Virus record (IMG/VR): IMGVR_UViG_3300032285_003819
Location: 1 to 52,665 of that record
Strand: one strand, 5' to 3'
DNA: 52,665 bases
Origin: a virus
Part shown: piece after piece, positions 8,916 to 20,100 of the stretch
Position numbering within the stretch: the stretch's first letter is position 1
How the letters are laid out: each line of letters begins with the position of its first letter
Translations under genes and position numbers: made by a program
The notes under the pieces: generated by a model
What the model was told of the DNA's origin: nothing
The model's input: only the letters and a program-made list of their open reading frames with translations
Database searches by the model: none

Positions 8916-11675
8916 TTAAGATGATTTTCCTGCTATGTTAAAAATGTTTGGCAATCTATAAGAATAAGATGAAGATTTCAAATCAAGAGACGAAGCTGAA
9001 GCCCCGACAAAAAGAGAAAAATATTGGTCAACTAAATAATTAGTTGTCGATAATCTTTCTGTTTCACTTAATATTCTATTGTAAAATAAAACATCAAAAT
9101 AATTAATAGAAAAAGAGCCTGAATTTATTAATTTGAAAGTCGTAGAATTTAATGATTGAATTAGCTGATTAGTGCTAGTAGATGCTGCGCCAGAACTATC
9201 TAATGCATTTATAGTTTCAACCAAGACTCCATTTAAAAATATATAATAAGTAGAAGATATTCTTCTTACATTTAATATGAACGGTCTATATGTTTTGCTT
9301 GTAACTAACGGTTTTGATATTTTCTTTATATCAAGAGCGCCAAAATCAGAATAAACAGGAAATTCAGTATAATTAGTTGGTTCTGGCATTTCTGTTTTAT
9401 TCGCTTGATCAAACAAAGGCATATTCTTAAAATAAAACACCTTATTATCTTTTGGAGTAAAAGTTGTCCATTGAGTTCCTAATTGATAAACATATATCTG
9501 ATTTGTGACTGTATTATTTGGAGTGTTAGTATATGTCCAATCAAACAACTTCATTGATCTATTAGATTTTGTAAGAGCCGTATTTATATCTGAAAATGCA
9601 CACACAAAATATAAATCAACAGATCTGGAATCTATACCAACCGAACTTGAAAAGTCGTAATGTATTTCTTTATTAGAATTTAAAGATAAATAATTATAAC
9701 CTAAACCTTCAAAATTAGTATTTCTAGTTCCAGCGTTAGAACTGGTCATGGTATAAGCTTCTGGCGAAGCTGAAGATCCGCCTTTCCACTCGGTATTACT
9801 ATTTAATTTACTATTAGGAAATCTAAAAATATAATCTGCTGGTAAATAATTATTATATAAATGAAAACTTGCAGATGCATCAGAATTTATATCAATAATA
9901 TATCCTGGTTGTCTATTATCGGTTTTTGTATTTACTGGATAAAAATCAGCAACAAATGCAGACACACTTGTGAATTCTGTTGTTGGAATTCTAACTATTT
10001 CGGGATTATCTTGTTGTTGAGCAAACCAATATGAATTATAATTTCTAGTTAAATAATAACAATTTGTTGGTCCTAATTCGCCATAACCTGGAAAACTAGA
10101 ATAAGCCGATGAAGTTTTATAATAACTAGGATTTAATGTTCTATAATATATGTCCCAAATAGTGTAGATAGATTTTGGAGAAACACTTCCATTTATTGGA
10201 AAATTCGCTGGATAATAATATTCACTATCTTGAGTATTCTGCTCTTTTCCGTAAAACTCATTAATTTGTAATAGAAAACCAGCATTAAAAACGCCAGCTT
10301 TTCCTCCACCTCCTCCAGCATACAATTGCGAACCAACTTGAGAAAATATATTATATTTTATATCAGTTCTTTGAACTGTTTGCGACGATATTGAAAGATT
10401 TGTTTTTAATTTTAAACCTAATGCTGGTCCACCATTTGTACTATCATAAACATTTGGATCGCTATTGTTACTATATAATTGCTGTGTTTTAGTGATTTTT
10501 TCTTTTATTGTTTTAAAACTTGCAGTATATGAATAAGCTCCATTTTCAGCATTTATAGTTACAGCATCTTTATCAAATTTCATTGTTCCACCGTTACCAG
10601 CTCTACCTAAAATTTTTGTATTCGAAGGTATGTATAAATTAATTACAGTGTCATTAGTAGGCAACGCAGTTGTTTTTCCGGTAAAATTATTATAAATACC
10701 ATCTAATTTAATTGCGGCTTTATTAACGTCAGCAGAAGAAAACGAAGAGTTTTCTGGAAAATAAATATTTATTCCAGAATAAAAAGATAAATCATTACTT
10801 CCACCATTTTTCTCTAAAATTACCGCATCCAAATCAAAAGTTGAAGTATAAGTATTAGGATTTAAATAAATATCAAGAGAAATTTTTTCAATTTTAATAT
10901 CAATTGGAGTTCCAGAATATCCTATAGCAACTTGATTTGAAACATTTTGCGTTACATAATCTATACCACTTGCATAAACACTAACGCCAGTATTTCCTAC
11001 TGAATATGTATATAATCTAGCATAATAACTCGTATCAAAAGCTAAACTAGAAATTTCGTCTTTGCCTACTTTAGCGAAAATATCATCATCTCCAAAACCA
11101 TAACATGTAGAATATTTAGGCGTTTCATTCGTATTTACAGGAACATTTATTTTTTTACTATACAAAGGAGTTGTAAAATTAGAATTATCTGCAAAATCTA
11201 AACCATATCCAGTAATAAAATAGTTATGCAAATTGCTACCAGTTATTCCTGTTGGAGGCTTCCAATAGAAATCATATTCTATGCCATTTTTAGGACTAAA
11301 ATTTTTAATTACCCTAAAAGATCTAGGATTTCCACCAGTCAAATTTATTAAACTGCTTCCTGTTGCTTTTATTGTGATATTACCACTAGGGTCTACAGAT
11401 CCATCTTCAACAGAAACTGAGTTAATTATTAAATCCGTAGATTCTTGTTGTTGCACTGCTGTTCTTGTTGGATAATAAAAAAGATCAAAAGACGCGAAAT
11501 CACTTGGTTCTACAATAAAAGAATCAGAAGTTATGTTAAAATTAGTTTGATTACTGTTGGTAATTGTATATAAAACTTGAGAATTACCACTATTTAACAC
11601 AGTAATTGGAAAATGTATTCCGAAACCAGTTAAACAATTTCCAATATTCACTCCAGTAATATTTGTGTAATTCAT
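8916..11675 (-). CDS. Large minor tail protein with Ig-like and LamG-like domains
   Basis: 919 aa, no named family recognised. The N-terminus (about residues 20-110) reads as an Ig-like module of the kind found in surface proteins (GNSQVLYTITNSNQTNF, IVEPSDFASFDLFYYP). The centre is beta-rich and glycine-rich, including an AGGGGGKAG stretch. The last 250 residues resemble a concanavalin/LamG domain, with FILNVRRISSTYYIFLNGVLV and the closing FYNRILSETERL...YLVDQYF helix. It is coupled by a 4-nt ATGA overlap to the M-like gene and lies 1 bp from the L-like gene, so it is probably a decoration or adhesin of the tail tip. Carbohydrate binding is inferred only from the domain shape. Confidence 0.6.
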   Translation of the reverse strand: MNYTNITGVNIGNCLTGFGIHFPITVLNSGNSQVLYTITNSNQTNFNITSDSFIVEPSDFASFDLFYYPTRTAVQQQESTDLIINSVSVEDGSVDPSGNITIKATGSSLINLTGGNPRSFRVIKNFSPKNGIEYDFYWKPPTGITGSNLHNYFITGYGLDFADNSNFTTPLYSKKINVPVNTNETPKYSTCYGFGDDDIFAKVGKDEISSLAFDTSYYARLYTYSVGNTGVSVYASGIDYVTQNVSNQVAIGYSGTPIDIKIEKISLDIYLNPNTYTSTFDLDAVILEKNGGSNDLSFYSGINIYFPENSSFSSADVNKAAIKLDGIYNNFTGKTTALPTNDTVINLYIPSNTKILGRAGNGGTMKFDKDAVTINAENGAYSYTASFKTIKEKITKTQQLYSNNSDPNVYDSTNGGPALGLKLKTNLSISSQTVQRTDIKYNIFSQVGSQLYAGGGGGKAGVFNAGFLLQINEFYGKEQNTQDSEYYYPANFPINGSVSPKSIYTIWDIYYRTLNPSYYKTSSAYSSFPGYGELGPTNCYYLTRNYNSYWFAQQQDNPEIVRIPTTEFTSVSAFVADFYPVNTKTDNRQPGYIIDINSDASASFHLYNNYLPADYIFRFPNSKLNSNTEWKGGSSASPEAYTMTSSNAGTRNTNFEGLGYNYLSLNSNKEIHYDFSSSVGIDSRSVDLYFVCAFSDINTALTKSNRSMKLFDWTYTNTPNNTVTNQIYVYQLGTQWTTFTPKDNKVFYFKNMPLFDQANKTEMPEPTNYTEFPVYSDFGALDIKKISKPLVTSKTYRPFILNVRRISSTYYIFLNGVLVETINALDSSGAASTSTNQLIQSLNSTTFKLINSGSFSINYFDVLFYNRILSETERLSTTNYLVDQYFSLFVGASASSLDLKSSSYSYRLPNIFNIAGKSS

Positions 11676-13672
11676 AGTTTTAAAAGTGTATTGAAATAAA
11701 CATCAGATTTTGTTAAACCCTTAAATTCTAAAAATTTCACTGAAATATCATGATTATCTTTAAATTTATATGAATGATTCCATTCTGGACAATAAACAGT
11801 TATATTTTTATTATAAGGTTCTGGTAGAACAAATTCAAATAACTTAAAACCGCATTGAGAATCTAAAAATTTTAAAATAGCAATAGCTTCTTTATCTGAA
11901 CGATTATTAAAATTCAAACTTAAATCAAGAACATTTTTATTTATACCATCCTGTTTATAACTTACAGATGTCATTTCATATTCATTTTTCAAAAATCTTG
12001 GTTTCAATGGAATAGAAAAATCTAAGTCAGGTTTAAAATAAAAATTTTTCGTGAATAAACTATTTAATCCAGTTGGACTTTGACTTTCATTAATAAATGA
12101 ACCATTTTGTCCAGTAAACCAGTAATAACCTTGATAAGAAGCTAATGAATTATAATAAACAATGTCGTGAGTATAATACATTTTATTCTGATTGAAAAAC
12201 CTTACTGTTGTTTCATCAGTTATTAAATAACCCTTGTAGTCCAAGCTTGAATCATAAGCAGTGCTACATTGAATAGTTAAGTTATTTATATTCGCTTCTA
12301 CAGATTTAGAATCTAAATTCTCAAAATAAATTTTAGCGTTATTTTTATATGGATAAAATAAATCCATTTCAACATTTTGGTAAGAACTGTTATCAGTCAA
12401 AGGTTGATATTCAAAAGTATTCTGAAAGAATCCCGCCAAAGAATTAGCTTGCTTATCTGTCAAACCATTATAATTTAAAACAAAATTAGTTTTCAAATTA
12501 TTTATGTTTGGGATTACATTTACATAATACCCATCGCCATAATTAGCTCTTATAGCTTTTGTGCTAAAATTAGCGGAGCAACCGTATGTTTTATTAAATA
12601 AACTATCAATATTTTTTGTCAAATATTGAGAACCTAATAAGTTAATCGGTGAATATCTATAATCTGAAGCTGTGAAATTTTGACTGGCAATATAAAGATT
12701 ATCATCATTTGTAAAATGTTTCTTAAATAAATACTTTTCTATTTTAATTAATTCTTCTGCACTAGGTTTCAAAGAATAACCTAGTATTTCATAATAAGAA
12801 ATATTACTAGCATCATAATTATATCCAGCACTAGAAGGTATAGGTCCATGTGCATTTTTAGCAGTTCCTATTCTTAAACTAGCGCATCCACTTGCAAAAT
12901 AATTCGTTGTCGTGTTTAATACTTCATAACCATTATTTCTTATTATTAAATTATTTGTTGCATTATTTTTAATTATAGATACAATATTCTTTTTTAAAAG
13001 ATTGGCTGAAGAAAAAGAATTATTTAACGTTGTTGCATTTGGATATAAATTAGCTGGATCATCTGCGATTATTATAAATTCTTGAGAACCGGCCAAAACA
13101 TTAGGATTTGCAGAATTATCTATATTATTTCCATAAACTCCTAAATAACCAGTAGATGCTGAAGAATTATTATTTTCGTCTGTATTTATTATTGTAGAAT
13201 AGTTTGCATAATAATTGTATTGAGTTTTCAAAGCTCCATTTCTTAAACTATCAAATTCATACACAATAAACCAGCATCTATCTCCACTTAAAAAACCACT
13301 AAAATTTGGAGAATCTGAATTTGTTAACAATTGATTGTAAGTATAAAGATCAGAGTTGGCTTCACAAGTAACACTATTCTTATTTGAATTATAGTAAGGT
13401 CTTGATGCTACAGATCCTGAATTATATAAATTTTCCAATGAATGACCTGGAGCAGAGTTAAACCAAGCGTAAATCTTCCCAGAAGAATCAAACGTCAAAT
13501 TATTTAAATCATCTGTATTAAACCACGCAAACATTCCAGAAACATCAGTTGGATAAACGCTATCTCCAGTATAATACTGATAATCAACCAAGTCATATTT
13601 TATATAAGAAGTTGATATATCAAAATTTTTTATTCCAGTAACTGAAAATTGCGTATCTAAAAATTTACTCAT
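11672..13672 (-). CDS. Minor tail protein, gpM-like repeats with LamG-like insert
   Basis: 666 aa. Two segments look like the small lambda gpM fold: about residues 370-470 (ANYGDGYYVNVIPNINNL, NYNGLTDKQANSLAGFF) and 545-666 (NRSDKEAIAILKFLDSQCG, FEFVLPEPYNK, YCPEWNH). Residues 40-325 form a LamG/concanavalin-like insert ending YYEILGYSLKPSAEELIKIE. A lambda M protein is about 110 residues, so this is a much expanded form. It lies upstream of the L-like gene, as M precedes L in lambda, and overlaps both neighbours by 4 nt. It probably forms a ring at the tail end that also displays a lectin-like domain. Confidence 0.65.
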   Translation of the reverse strand: MSKFLDTQFSVTGIKNFDISTSYIKYDLVDYQYYTGDSVYPTDVSGMFAWFNTDDLNNLTFDSSGKIYAWFNSAPGHSLENLYNSGSVASRPYYNSNKNSVTCEANSDLYTYNQLLTNSDSPNFSGFLSGDRCWFIVYEFDSLRNGALKTQYNYYANYSTIINTDENNNSSASTGYLGVYGNNIDNSANPNVLAGSQEFIIIADDPANLYPNATTLNNSFSSANLLKKNIVSIIKNNATNNLIIRNNGYEVLNTTTNYFASGCASLRIGTAKNAHGPIPSSAGYNYDASNISYYEILGYSLKPSAEELIKIEKYLFKKHFTNDDNLYIASQNFTASDYRYSPINLLGSQYLTKNIDSLFNKTYGCSANFSTKAIRANYGDGYYVNVIPNINNLKTNFVLNYNGLTDKQANSLAGFFQNTFEYQPLTDNSSYQNVEMDLFYPYKNNAKIYFENLDSKSVEANINNLTIQCSTAYDSSLDYKGYLITDETTVRFFNQNKMYYTHDIVYYNSLASYQGYYWFTGQNGSFINESQSPTGLNSLFTKNFYFKPDLDFSIPLKPRFLKNEYEMTSVSYKQDGINKNVLDLSLNFNNRSDKEAIAILKFLDSQCGFKLFEFVLPEPYNKNITVYCPEWNHSYKFKDNHDISVKFLEFKGLTKSDVYFNTLLKL

Positions 13673-14475
13673 AGGCTATTTCTTAATGGTGCTAAACGTT
13701 GAGTTATGGACAATGTGCTTTGCAATAATCCATCAGAAGAAGCGTTTAAAGAACGAGATTCAATCACGCCTGAAATATTAAATTTTTTCAATAAATTATT
13801 TTCATAATCTTTTAAATATAAATCGCAATAAGTCGATGTTCCATCTATATTCGCGACATTAGTTTTTTTAAAATAATTTCCTTCTACAGATACTGATTTT
13901 ATTTTATTTGTTTTTGCTACTCTGAACGGAACTATTTCTCCATTAGCGAAAAATGGCAAGCGATCAACTTTTTCAGAATAACTAAAATTAAAAATTTCAG
14001 TAAATCCAAAAACATCACTTACATCCATCAAATAAGTTTGATTAGCATGAGCAGTATTTGATAATGGATTGTTTCTTTTTGCTGATAAAGGCTGTAATCT
14101 ACTTGTACTATTTTCAGCATTTATTTTTCCAAACCAATCAAAATCGGCTTTGATCAAAATAGTAGAAAAATTTGACACTTCAAAACTTAAAGATTTTAAA
14201 TAACAATTATCTATGCTAACTCCTGCAAACGAACAAGGAACTGAAGATTCAGTTGAAGATGTCGGTTCTAAATATGATGGTAAAGTTCCAGTTAAATAAA
14301 ATTCTGTACTTAAAGATCCTATTACAGTATTTTCTGGCGCATATCTCAATAAACTTCCATCTGACAACAGAACTGGAGAAATATTAGAATTTAAAGATAT
14401 TCCAACGGATTTTGAATAAAAAACGTCAGAATTGATCCTGAAATCTATATTTTCATATTTTATGAATTTACTCAT
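13669..14475 (-). CDS. Virion structural protein, tail (unknown family)
   Basis: 268 aa, beta-rich, no signal peptide or membrane segment. Features include LKSLSFEVSNFSTILIKADFDWFGKI near residue 95 and a C-terminal ESRSLNASSDG / TLSITQRLAPLR segment. It has the same general character as the protein at 16224-17168 (AT-rich, Ser/Asn-rich beta repeats), and the two flank a fibre gene. It shares a TAATG stop/start with the fibre gene and an ATGA with the M-like gene, so translation is coupled through the tail-tip operon. A role in the tail tip or fibre attachment is inferred from position only. Confidence 0.5.
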   Translation of the reverse strand: MSKFIKYENIDFRINSDVFYSKSVGISLNSNISPVLLSDGSLLRYAPENTVIGSLSTEFYLTGTLPSYLEPTSSTESSVPCSFAGVSIDNCYLKSLSFEVSNFSTILIKADFDWFGKINAENSTSRLQPLSAKRNNPLSNTAHANQTYLMDVSDVFGFTEIFNFSYSEKVDRLPFFANGEIVPFRVAKTNKIKSVSVEGNYFKKTNVANIDGTSTYCDLYLKDYENNLLKKFNISGVIESRSLNASSDGLLQSTLSITQRLAPLRNSL

Positions 14476-16220
14476 TAAACAACAATATATTTTAAGGAAC
14501 TTGTTACTGTAACTGGTATATTCAATGGAGTATAATCTGATTTAAACAATCTATATTGCAACAATTGTCCAGAAGTAAAACTACCAAATGTAGGAAAAAT
14601 TATTTCAGAAACTTGATTTGCATTTAATGCTAATAGACCGCTACATTTAACATTTGTAAAATCACCAGTAGTACCAATATTATTATAACCACTAACACTC
14701 GTAGTAGTTGGAGTTATAGCATAAAACTGAAAAGCAACGTTTGTAGAAACCGTGCTAGATGTAAATAACTTTACTCTTTCTAATTTGCCATTATACATCG
14801 ATACTCCAAAAGGAGCATCATTATTAAAATTACCACTGCTGATAGCCGATGATCCATTAAAACCAAAAGGATCTATATAAAGATTTGATAATCCAGTTAA
14901 TCTTGAGTTGTATACTTCTATAAAATGTCCTTTACAATAAGAACTATTAGTTGTAAAACTTCCATCAATATCTAAACTACCTGCTGTAGTTAATTTTGCT
15001 ACAACATTTGGGCTTGCGCCATAATAACCATTTGCTATAAATACGAAATCATCAGATCCTCCAAAAGTTGGATCAACATATAAATTTCCTATAGACCATT
15101 TATCAACATCAGCAGTGCTATCATATCTTGAAAAAGTTACAAAAGAATTTCTTGGCCCTGTGTCTCCACCGCCTAAAACTTTATTGCTTCCTATTCCTAT
15201 TTCTATTGTTTTGGCTCCAGTAGTTTGAAAATGAGCTAAAGTATTATTAGTTGGTCCAGTTCCTAGAACATCAAGAGTGTATAATGGATTATTGGTTCCA
15301 AGACCAAAAGTACCATCTCCAGCCATATTATAAACCACATTATAATTACTCAATCCTGAGCTTGGACCAAAATAAAATTTATTAGAATTTAATCCTATAA
15401 AAGCATCGTTAACAGAATTTTTAAATCCTTGAAAAACTGTTGTAGAAGAACTTTGTAATTTTGCTACTTTATCAACTCCACTTATATGAAGAGTGGTATC
15501 AGGGGAATAGTGACCTATAGCAACATATGGTGCAGTAGAGTTATTTTTAACAAAAACACCGTTTTTACCTACATTAACATTTCCAAGATTATTATAATTT
15601 AATAATAAAACTTCATCAGTAGCGCTAGTTTTAATTTCTGTATTATATGGATCAAAATATATAGCATTACCTGAATTTTGAAATTGAATTGATGCACCGC
15701 TAACTAAAAATTTATCAGTTAAAGATGACGTAGAATTAGTGATGCCAAAATTACCACTCTGATCGACAACAAATAAATTAGTAAATGTAGAACCAGCATT
15801 AACAGATGATTCTAAATACAACTTAGTATCATTAGCTTTTTTACTAAATTCGTAATAAGTATTTGGATCTCTTAAAGATAAAGCTATTTTTCTACCAGAA
15901 TTGAGAGTTGATATTCTTATCTGTCCTGAACCATTTGAGCTAGTTACATTATCAGCCACATCTAAAGATACATCAGGACTTCTATCATTTATTCCAACAA
16001 ATCCATACGTTCCACTTACAGATAAACCATAACTGCCTCCATTTTCAAATATAGTCAAGCCTTGACCATTCTGGGCATAAAAACCAGTAAATGATTTGCT
16101 AAATTCATCTTGTGTTATCTTATTGTCTTGAGACGAATCTGAATTCGATATTAGAAAAATATCACTTGAGGCAACACTTGAGCCTAATTTAGGTGATAAA
16201 GATGAAAGTGGTATTCCCAT
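14475..16220 (-). CDS. Tail fibre protein with VGIN/GLGTNNP repeats
   Basis: 581 aa. The opening SLSPKLGSSVASSDIFLISNSD is a common N-terminus of phage fibres. It is followed by repeats typical of triple-stranded beta fibres: FVGINDRSPDVSLDVAD (about residue 74), VAIGHYSPDTTLHISG, and FGLGTNNPLYTLDVLG (about residue 305). No C-terminal S74 chaperone triad is apparent, so autocleavage is not supported. It lies 3 bp after the preceding stop and overlaps the following start by one base. It is probably a side or tip fibre, distinct from the collagen-like fibre at the left edge. Confidence 0.7.
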   Translation of the reverse strand: MGIPLSSLSPKLGSSVASSDIFLISNSDSSQDNKITQDEFSKSFTGFYAQNGQGLTIFENGGSYGLSVSGTYGFVGINDRSPDVSLDVADNVTSSNGSGQIRISTLNSGRKIALSLRDPNTYYEFSKKANDTKLYLESSVNAGSTFTNLFVVDQSGNFGITNSTSSLTDKFLVSGASIQFQNSGNAIYFDPYNTEIKTSATDEVLLLNYNNLGNVNVGKNGVFVKNNSTAPYVAIGHYSPDTTLHISGVDKVAKLQSSSTTVFQGFKNSVNDAFIGLNSNKFYFGPSSGLSNYNVVYNMAGDGTFGLGTNNPLYTLDVLGTGPTNNTLAHFQTTGAKTIEIGIGSNKVLGGGDTGPRNSFVTFSRYDSTADVDKWSIGNLYVDPTFGGSDDFVFIANGYYGASPNVVAKLTTAGSLDIDGSFTTNSSYCKGHFIEVYNSRLTGLSNLYIDPFGFNGSSAISSGNFNNDAPFGVSMYNGKLERVKLFTSSTVSTNVAFQFYAITPTTTSVSGYNNIGTTGDFTNVKCSGLLALNANQVSEIIFPTFGSFTSGQLLQYRLFKSDYTPLNIPVTVTSSLKYIVV

Positions 16221-16223
16221 AAA

Positions 16224-17168
16224 TTAATTATTTAAATAAGCTCTATAGTTTAATTTTACACTTAAAATATCATCTGCGCTTGAAGTAATTTGTTGCGACA
16301 CTAGTTTTGCATTGTTTAAACTTACATCAAATATGTTAATACCAACTGATTTTCTATACATGTACAAAGTATTTCCGCCACCAACCAATAAATCTTGCCC
16401 ATTAACAGCCAATGTTTCATCTTGAAAAACAGTCCCTTTCACATTTATCGAAAAATTATAATCAATATCATTATTTAATTGATCATAAAGCCTTTTAGTT
16501 TCATAATCATCGACTTCCAAACTAAATGTAGCGTCTACTTCTATAGGCAAATTAGATAACACTTCATATGGAATATAATTAAAACCCGGAATTATTGGTC
16601 CAGTAGTTTCACCATTTAAATAACCACTAGGTCTAAATATATAAACAGGTTTTTTAGGGCAATTAATGCTATAATCAAAACTCGTTATTCTATTAGTCGA
16701 AGATCCACTACAAGTTAGTGTTATATCTTTAACCTGTGGAACACTTATATATGGCGCTGTAAAATTACCAGAAGCTGAATATCCTTTTCCTACGTCTCCA
16801 AAAATATTTATTTTAGATGATGTTTTTGGAATTTCACCAACAGCGCAATTTACATTAAAACTCATCAAATAACCACTTTCAAAACCAATGCTTTTTCCTT
16901 GGTAATTTATACTGCCTCTAAAACTTGTAGCTTGTCTACTTAATGTTTCTCCAGTATAATTTAAAAAAGGTTCGTTGTATACAAGATATCGATTGATTCC
17001 AAACTGACATACCGGCACTTCAGATATAACTTGTTTATTATAACCAACACCTATTGTGTTTATTGGACTATAATTAATAGTATAATCACCATCAACTGAT
17101 GTTATTCCAGAAATAGGAGTATTGTTTAAATAAAACCTATTCTCGTAATTTAAAATTACACCTTTCAT
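16224..17168 (-). CDS. Virion structural protein, distal-tail region (unknown family)
   Basis: 314 aa, the first gene after the tape measure; in siphoviruses this position is taken by the distal tail protein or a minor tail protein. The sequence is beta-rich with no motif I can name (PVCQFGINRYLVYNEPFLNY near residue 50, IPKTSSKINIFGDVGKGY near 120, DVSLNNAKLVSQQI near the end). It starts one base after the tape-measure stop (TAA-A-ATG), so it is translationally coupled. A distal tail role is plausible from order; sequence alone does not prove it. Confidence 0.45.
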   Translation of the reverse strand: MKGVILNYENRFYLNNTPISGITSVDGDYTINYSPINTIGVGYNKQVISEVPVCQFGINRYLVYNEPFLNYTGETLSRQATSFRGSINYQGKSIGFESGYLMSFNVNCAVGEIPKTSSKINIFGDVGKGYSASGNFTAPYISVPQVKDITLTCSGSSTNRITSFDYSINCPKKPVYIFRPSGYLNGETTGPIIPGFNYIPYEVLSNLPIEVDATFSLEVDDYETKRLYDQLNNDIDYNFSINVKGTVFQDETLAVNGQDLLVGGGNTLYMYRKSVGINIFDVSLNNAKLVSQQITSSADDILSVKLNYRAYLNN

Positions 17169-17169
17169 T

Positions 17170-20100
17170 TTAGCTTCTTACTCCTGCTAGTGAGCCACCG
17201 AATTGTTTTTCTTTTCTGATTACTTCACTTACAACAGCATAAACTCTTTGATTTAGATTCTTAGATAGTTCTACATCTTGCTGCTCATAGCTTGTTGTAT
17301 TACTACCCATCTTTATAGTACCATCTCTTTCTACTGTTGTATTAAAATTAAATGAATTATTTGCGTTCGTATTATTATTAGTAATAGAACTGCTATTTCC
17401 AGCCGCCATCATTGAAGAGCCACCATTTTGCATACCTGCACCATATCTATTTACTATAGGAGTGTTATATAATCCACCTTCCATATAACCAGGAATTGTA
17501 TCAGAAAGACGAGAACCAATTATTCCACCAGTTTGTCTTCTGAATGGAGAAGATACAAAACTTCCAGCTTTTTGATACCAAGTTTGACCATATGTTGGAG
17601 CAGAAAATAAAGACTTAAATCCTGTCTGAGGAGTTCCACCAAGATAATTAGCAGCATTTAATGGTGTGTCGGCGGTCATCAAACCTTGTTTTACAAATTG
17701 TTTTTGTTGCAAATATTCTGCTTCTGTTCTTATTCCTCCTTGACTATTTATTTTTTCTGTGAAAGCTTTGGCTTTTGCAGCTTGTGCATTTTTCATAACA
17801 TTTGACAAACCCGCTCCTATGGCAATAGTTGCAGCAGCAGCAGCTAATTGACCAATCATTGCGGCTCTTTGTTGTCTTCTTTGTATTTTTTTCTGAAGTT
17901 GTTCTTGTTGATTTTGTCTTTGCGCTTCTAATATATCTTTATACAATGGACTATTTTCTAATCCTTCGCTTGTCATATTAGCTTCCATATTGCCCAAATT
18001 GACAGCATTTGATTGTAATATTCTTTTTTGCTTTAAAGAATAATCGTAAGATCCTTGAGATAAATCTACATTATAAGAACCTCCAGCAGCAAATCTTGGA
18101 GCCATAGAAAAATTCAAAGAATCCAATACTGATGGACCGCCCATAGCAGCTACCGCTCTTCTATTTAAGACATATTCTCCATTCTCCAATAGTGCTGGGT
18201 ATTTATCACCAGTTCCAGTGCCTGATATGTACATACCAGATTGAGCGCGAATTATTCCGCCTTCTTGCTTCATCAACATTTCGCCGAAACCAGCACTTCC
18301 CAAAATTTTATACATACCCGCTCTCATAAATGTTGTGCTGATTTCATCTAAGAATTTAGAAGCAATACCCATTAGCGCATCTCCTAAATTATGAGATTCT
18401 TTAATTGCGGCTTTAACACCATCTACTAAACCATCTGCAAACATACTTGGCAAATTTCTACCAAGTTGATCAACCATTACATCAGCTTGGTTGTTTAAAC
18501 TTTGAAAACCAATAGCCATATTATTTACAAAACCAGCAGATTGCTCAAAATCATTTCTCATTTGTGCTGCTTTAGCTTCAAAAAGAGTTGCATTTGAACC
18601 TATTTGTTTGGACGCTATTTCTAAAGTGGTTATAGTCTCTTGAATAGACGCTTTTGTTTCTTCTGTTAAAGCAGCATCTCTTTTTGTTTTCAATTTATTT
18701 ATCGCATCATTTATTGTCGCATCATCACTAACTCCAAAATTAGATATTTCAGCAAGTTTAACAGATTCTCTAGATTTTTGAAATTGATCTCTATTAATTT
18801 TATTTTTAGCTTTTGCTTCTTGTGCGCCAGTTACAAATCCAGATCCAACTTCTTTCATTCCTGAAAATGGCAAATTAGATAAAATATTTCCTAAATTTTC
18901 AAAGTTTGTAGCGCTAGAATCTATAGAATCAAAAAGAGCTTCTGTATTTTTATTTTGAGCTTCTGTATTAGCGTTTTGAGCAGCTATTTCGATGATAGAT
19001 CTTCTAGCATCTGCGATTGCTTGATTTTCTGCGATAACTTGTTCTTGATCAAAAATAGATTTTAGATCTACTTGTTTAGATTCAAATTCTTGACGCTTAT
19101 TTAACCCTAAATATCTAAACTCTCCACCTGTTTGAATTTTAGTTAATTCAAGTCTTTCGTTTGCGGATATTTTAGCTTTTTCTACAGCATCTCTTAGACC
19201 ATTAGCAGCATTTTTTTGACCTAATGTAATGCTTAATTTTTCTTTTTCTAAATCTATTTGTTTTAAAATTGTTGCTTCGCTTATTTTATTAATAACTTGG
19301 TTATAAGCTAATTCTTGCAATTTATATTTTGTTTGAGATTCAGTTTCTCTTGTAGCATCTTTAAATTGAGTCAAAACTCCTTCTAATTTTGAAGACAATG
19401 CATTGATTTCATCTTCATTTTTTCCAATTATACTTGTAGCAAATTTTTTAATTCCTTCTTTATCAAGACTAGTTCCAGTTGATAGAAAATCACTTATTGC
19501 TTTTTGAGAAGACATTCCTGGTATTAGTTTAGAACCAAGAATAGCTTGAGTTGCTTGATTTTTGAATGTTGCGCTTGTTTGTGCAGTTTTTAAACCTTGT
19601 TCTGTTATAGTTCTTCCTGTTAATCTATTAAATTCTTCAGTTTGAAATCTAGCTGCTGTTCTTGCTTGCGACTGTTTAAAGGAAAATCCACGAACAGAAT
19701 CTAAATTGTTAACAACAGCGTTAAAAACTAAATCATTTATTTCTTTTAATTTTGCAGGAACTAATTGTGCAAAAGAAGTTTTAGATTCGAAAGATTTTAA
19801 AGCTTGAACAGCATTATCTAAATCATCAGATACAGTATCTAATAAAGTTCTTCTGAATTGTGCGAAATTAGACAAAACAGTTTTTTGTTCATCAGATAAA
19901 ACTCCTTTTCCTTGTTCCAAATTTTTTCTATAAGCTTCTCTTGTTTTGTCTAAATTGGTTCTTAATACTCTTCCAGCAGAAGATCCAAGTTCTGTTAAAT
20001 TTTCTCCAATTGCTACTAAATAATCTACAGACTCAGTATCAAGTTGAGAGAAAGTCATCAAAACTTTTCTCAAATTATCTTCATCTACATTACCTGCATA

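Noticed and set aside
14475-16220. Peptidase S74-type self-cleaving chaperone at the end of the fibre
   Set aside because: The repeat motifs fit such fibres but the C-terminal Ser/Lys catalytic pattern is not visible.
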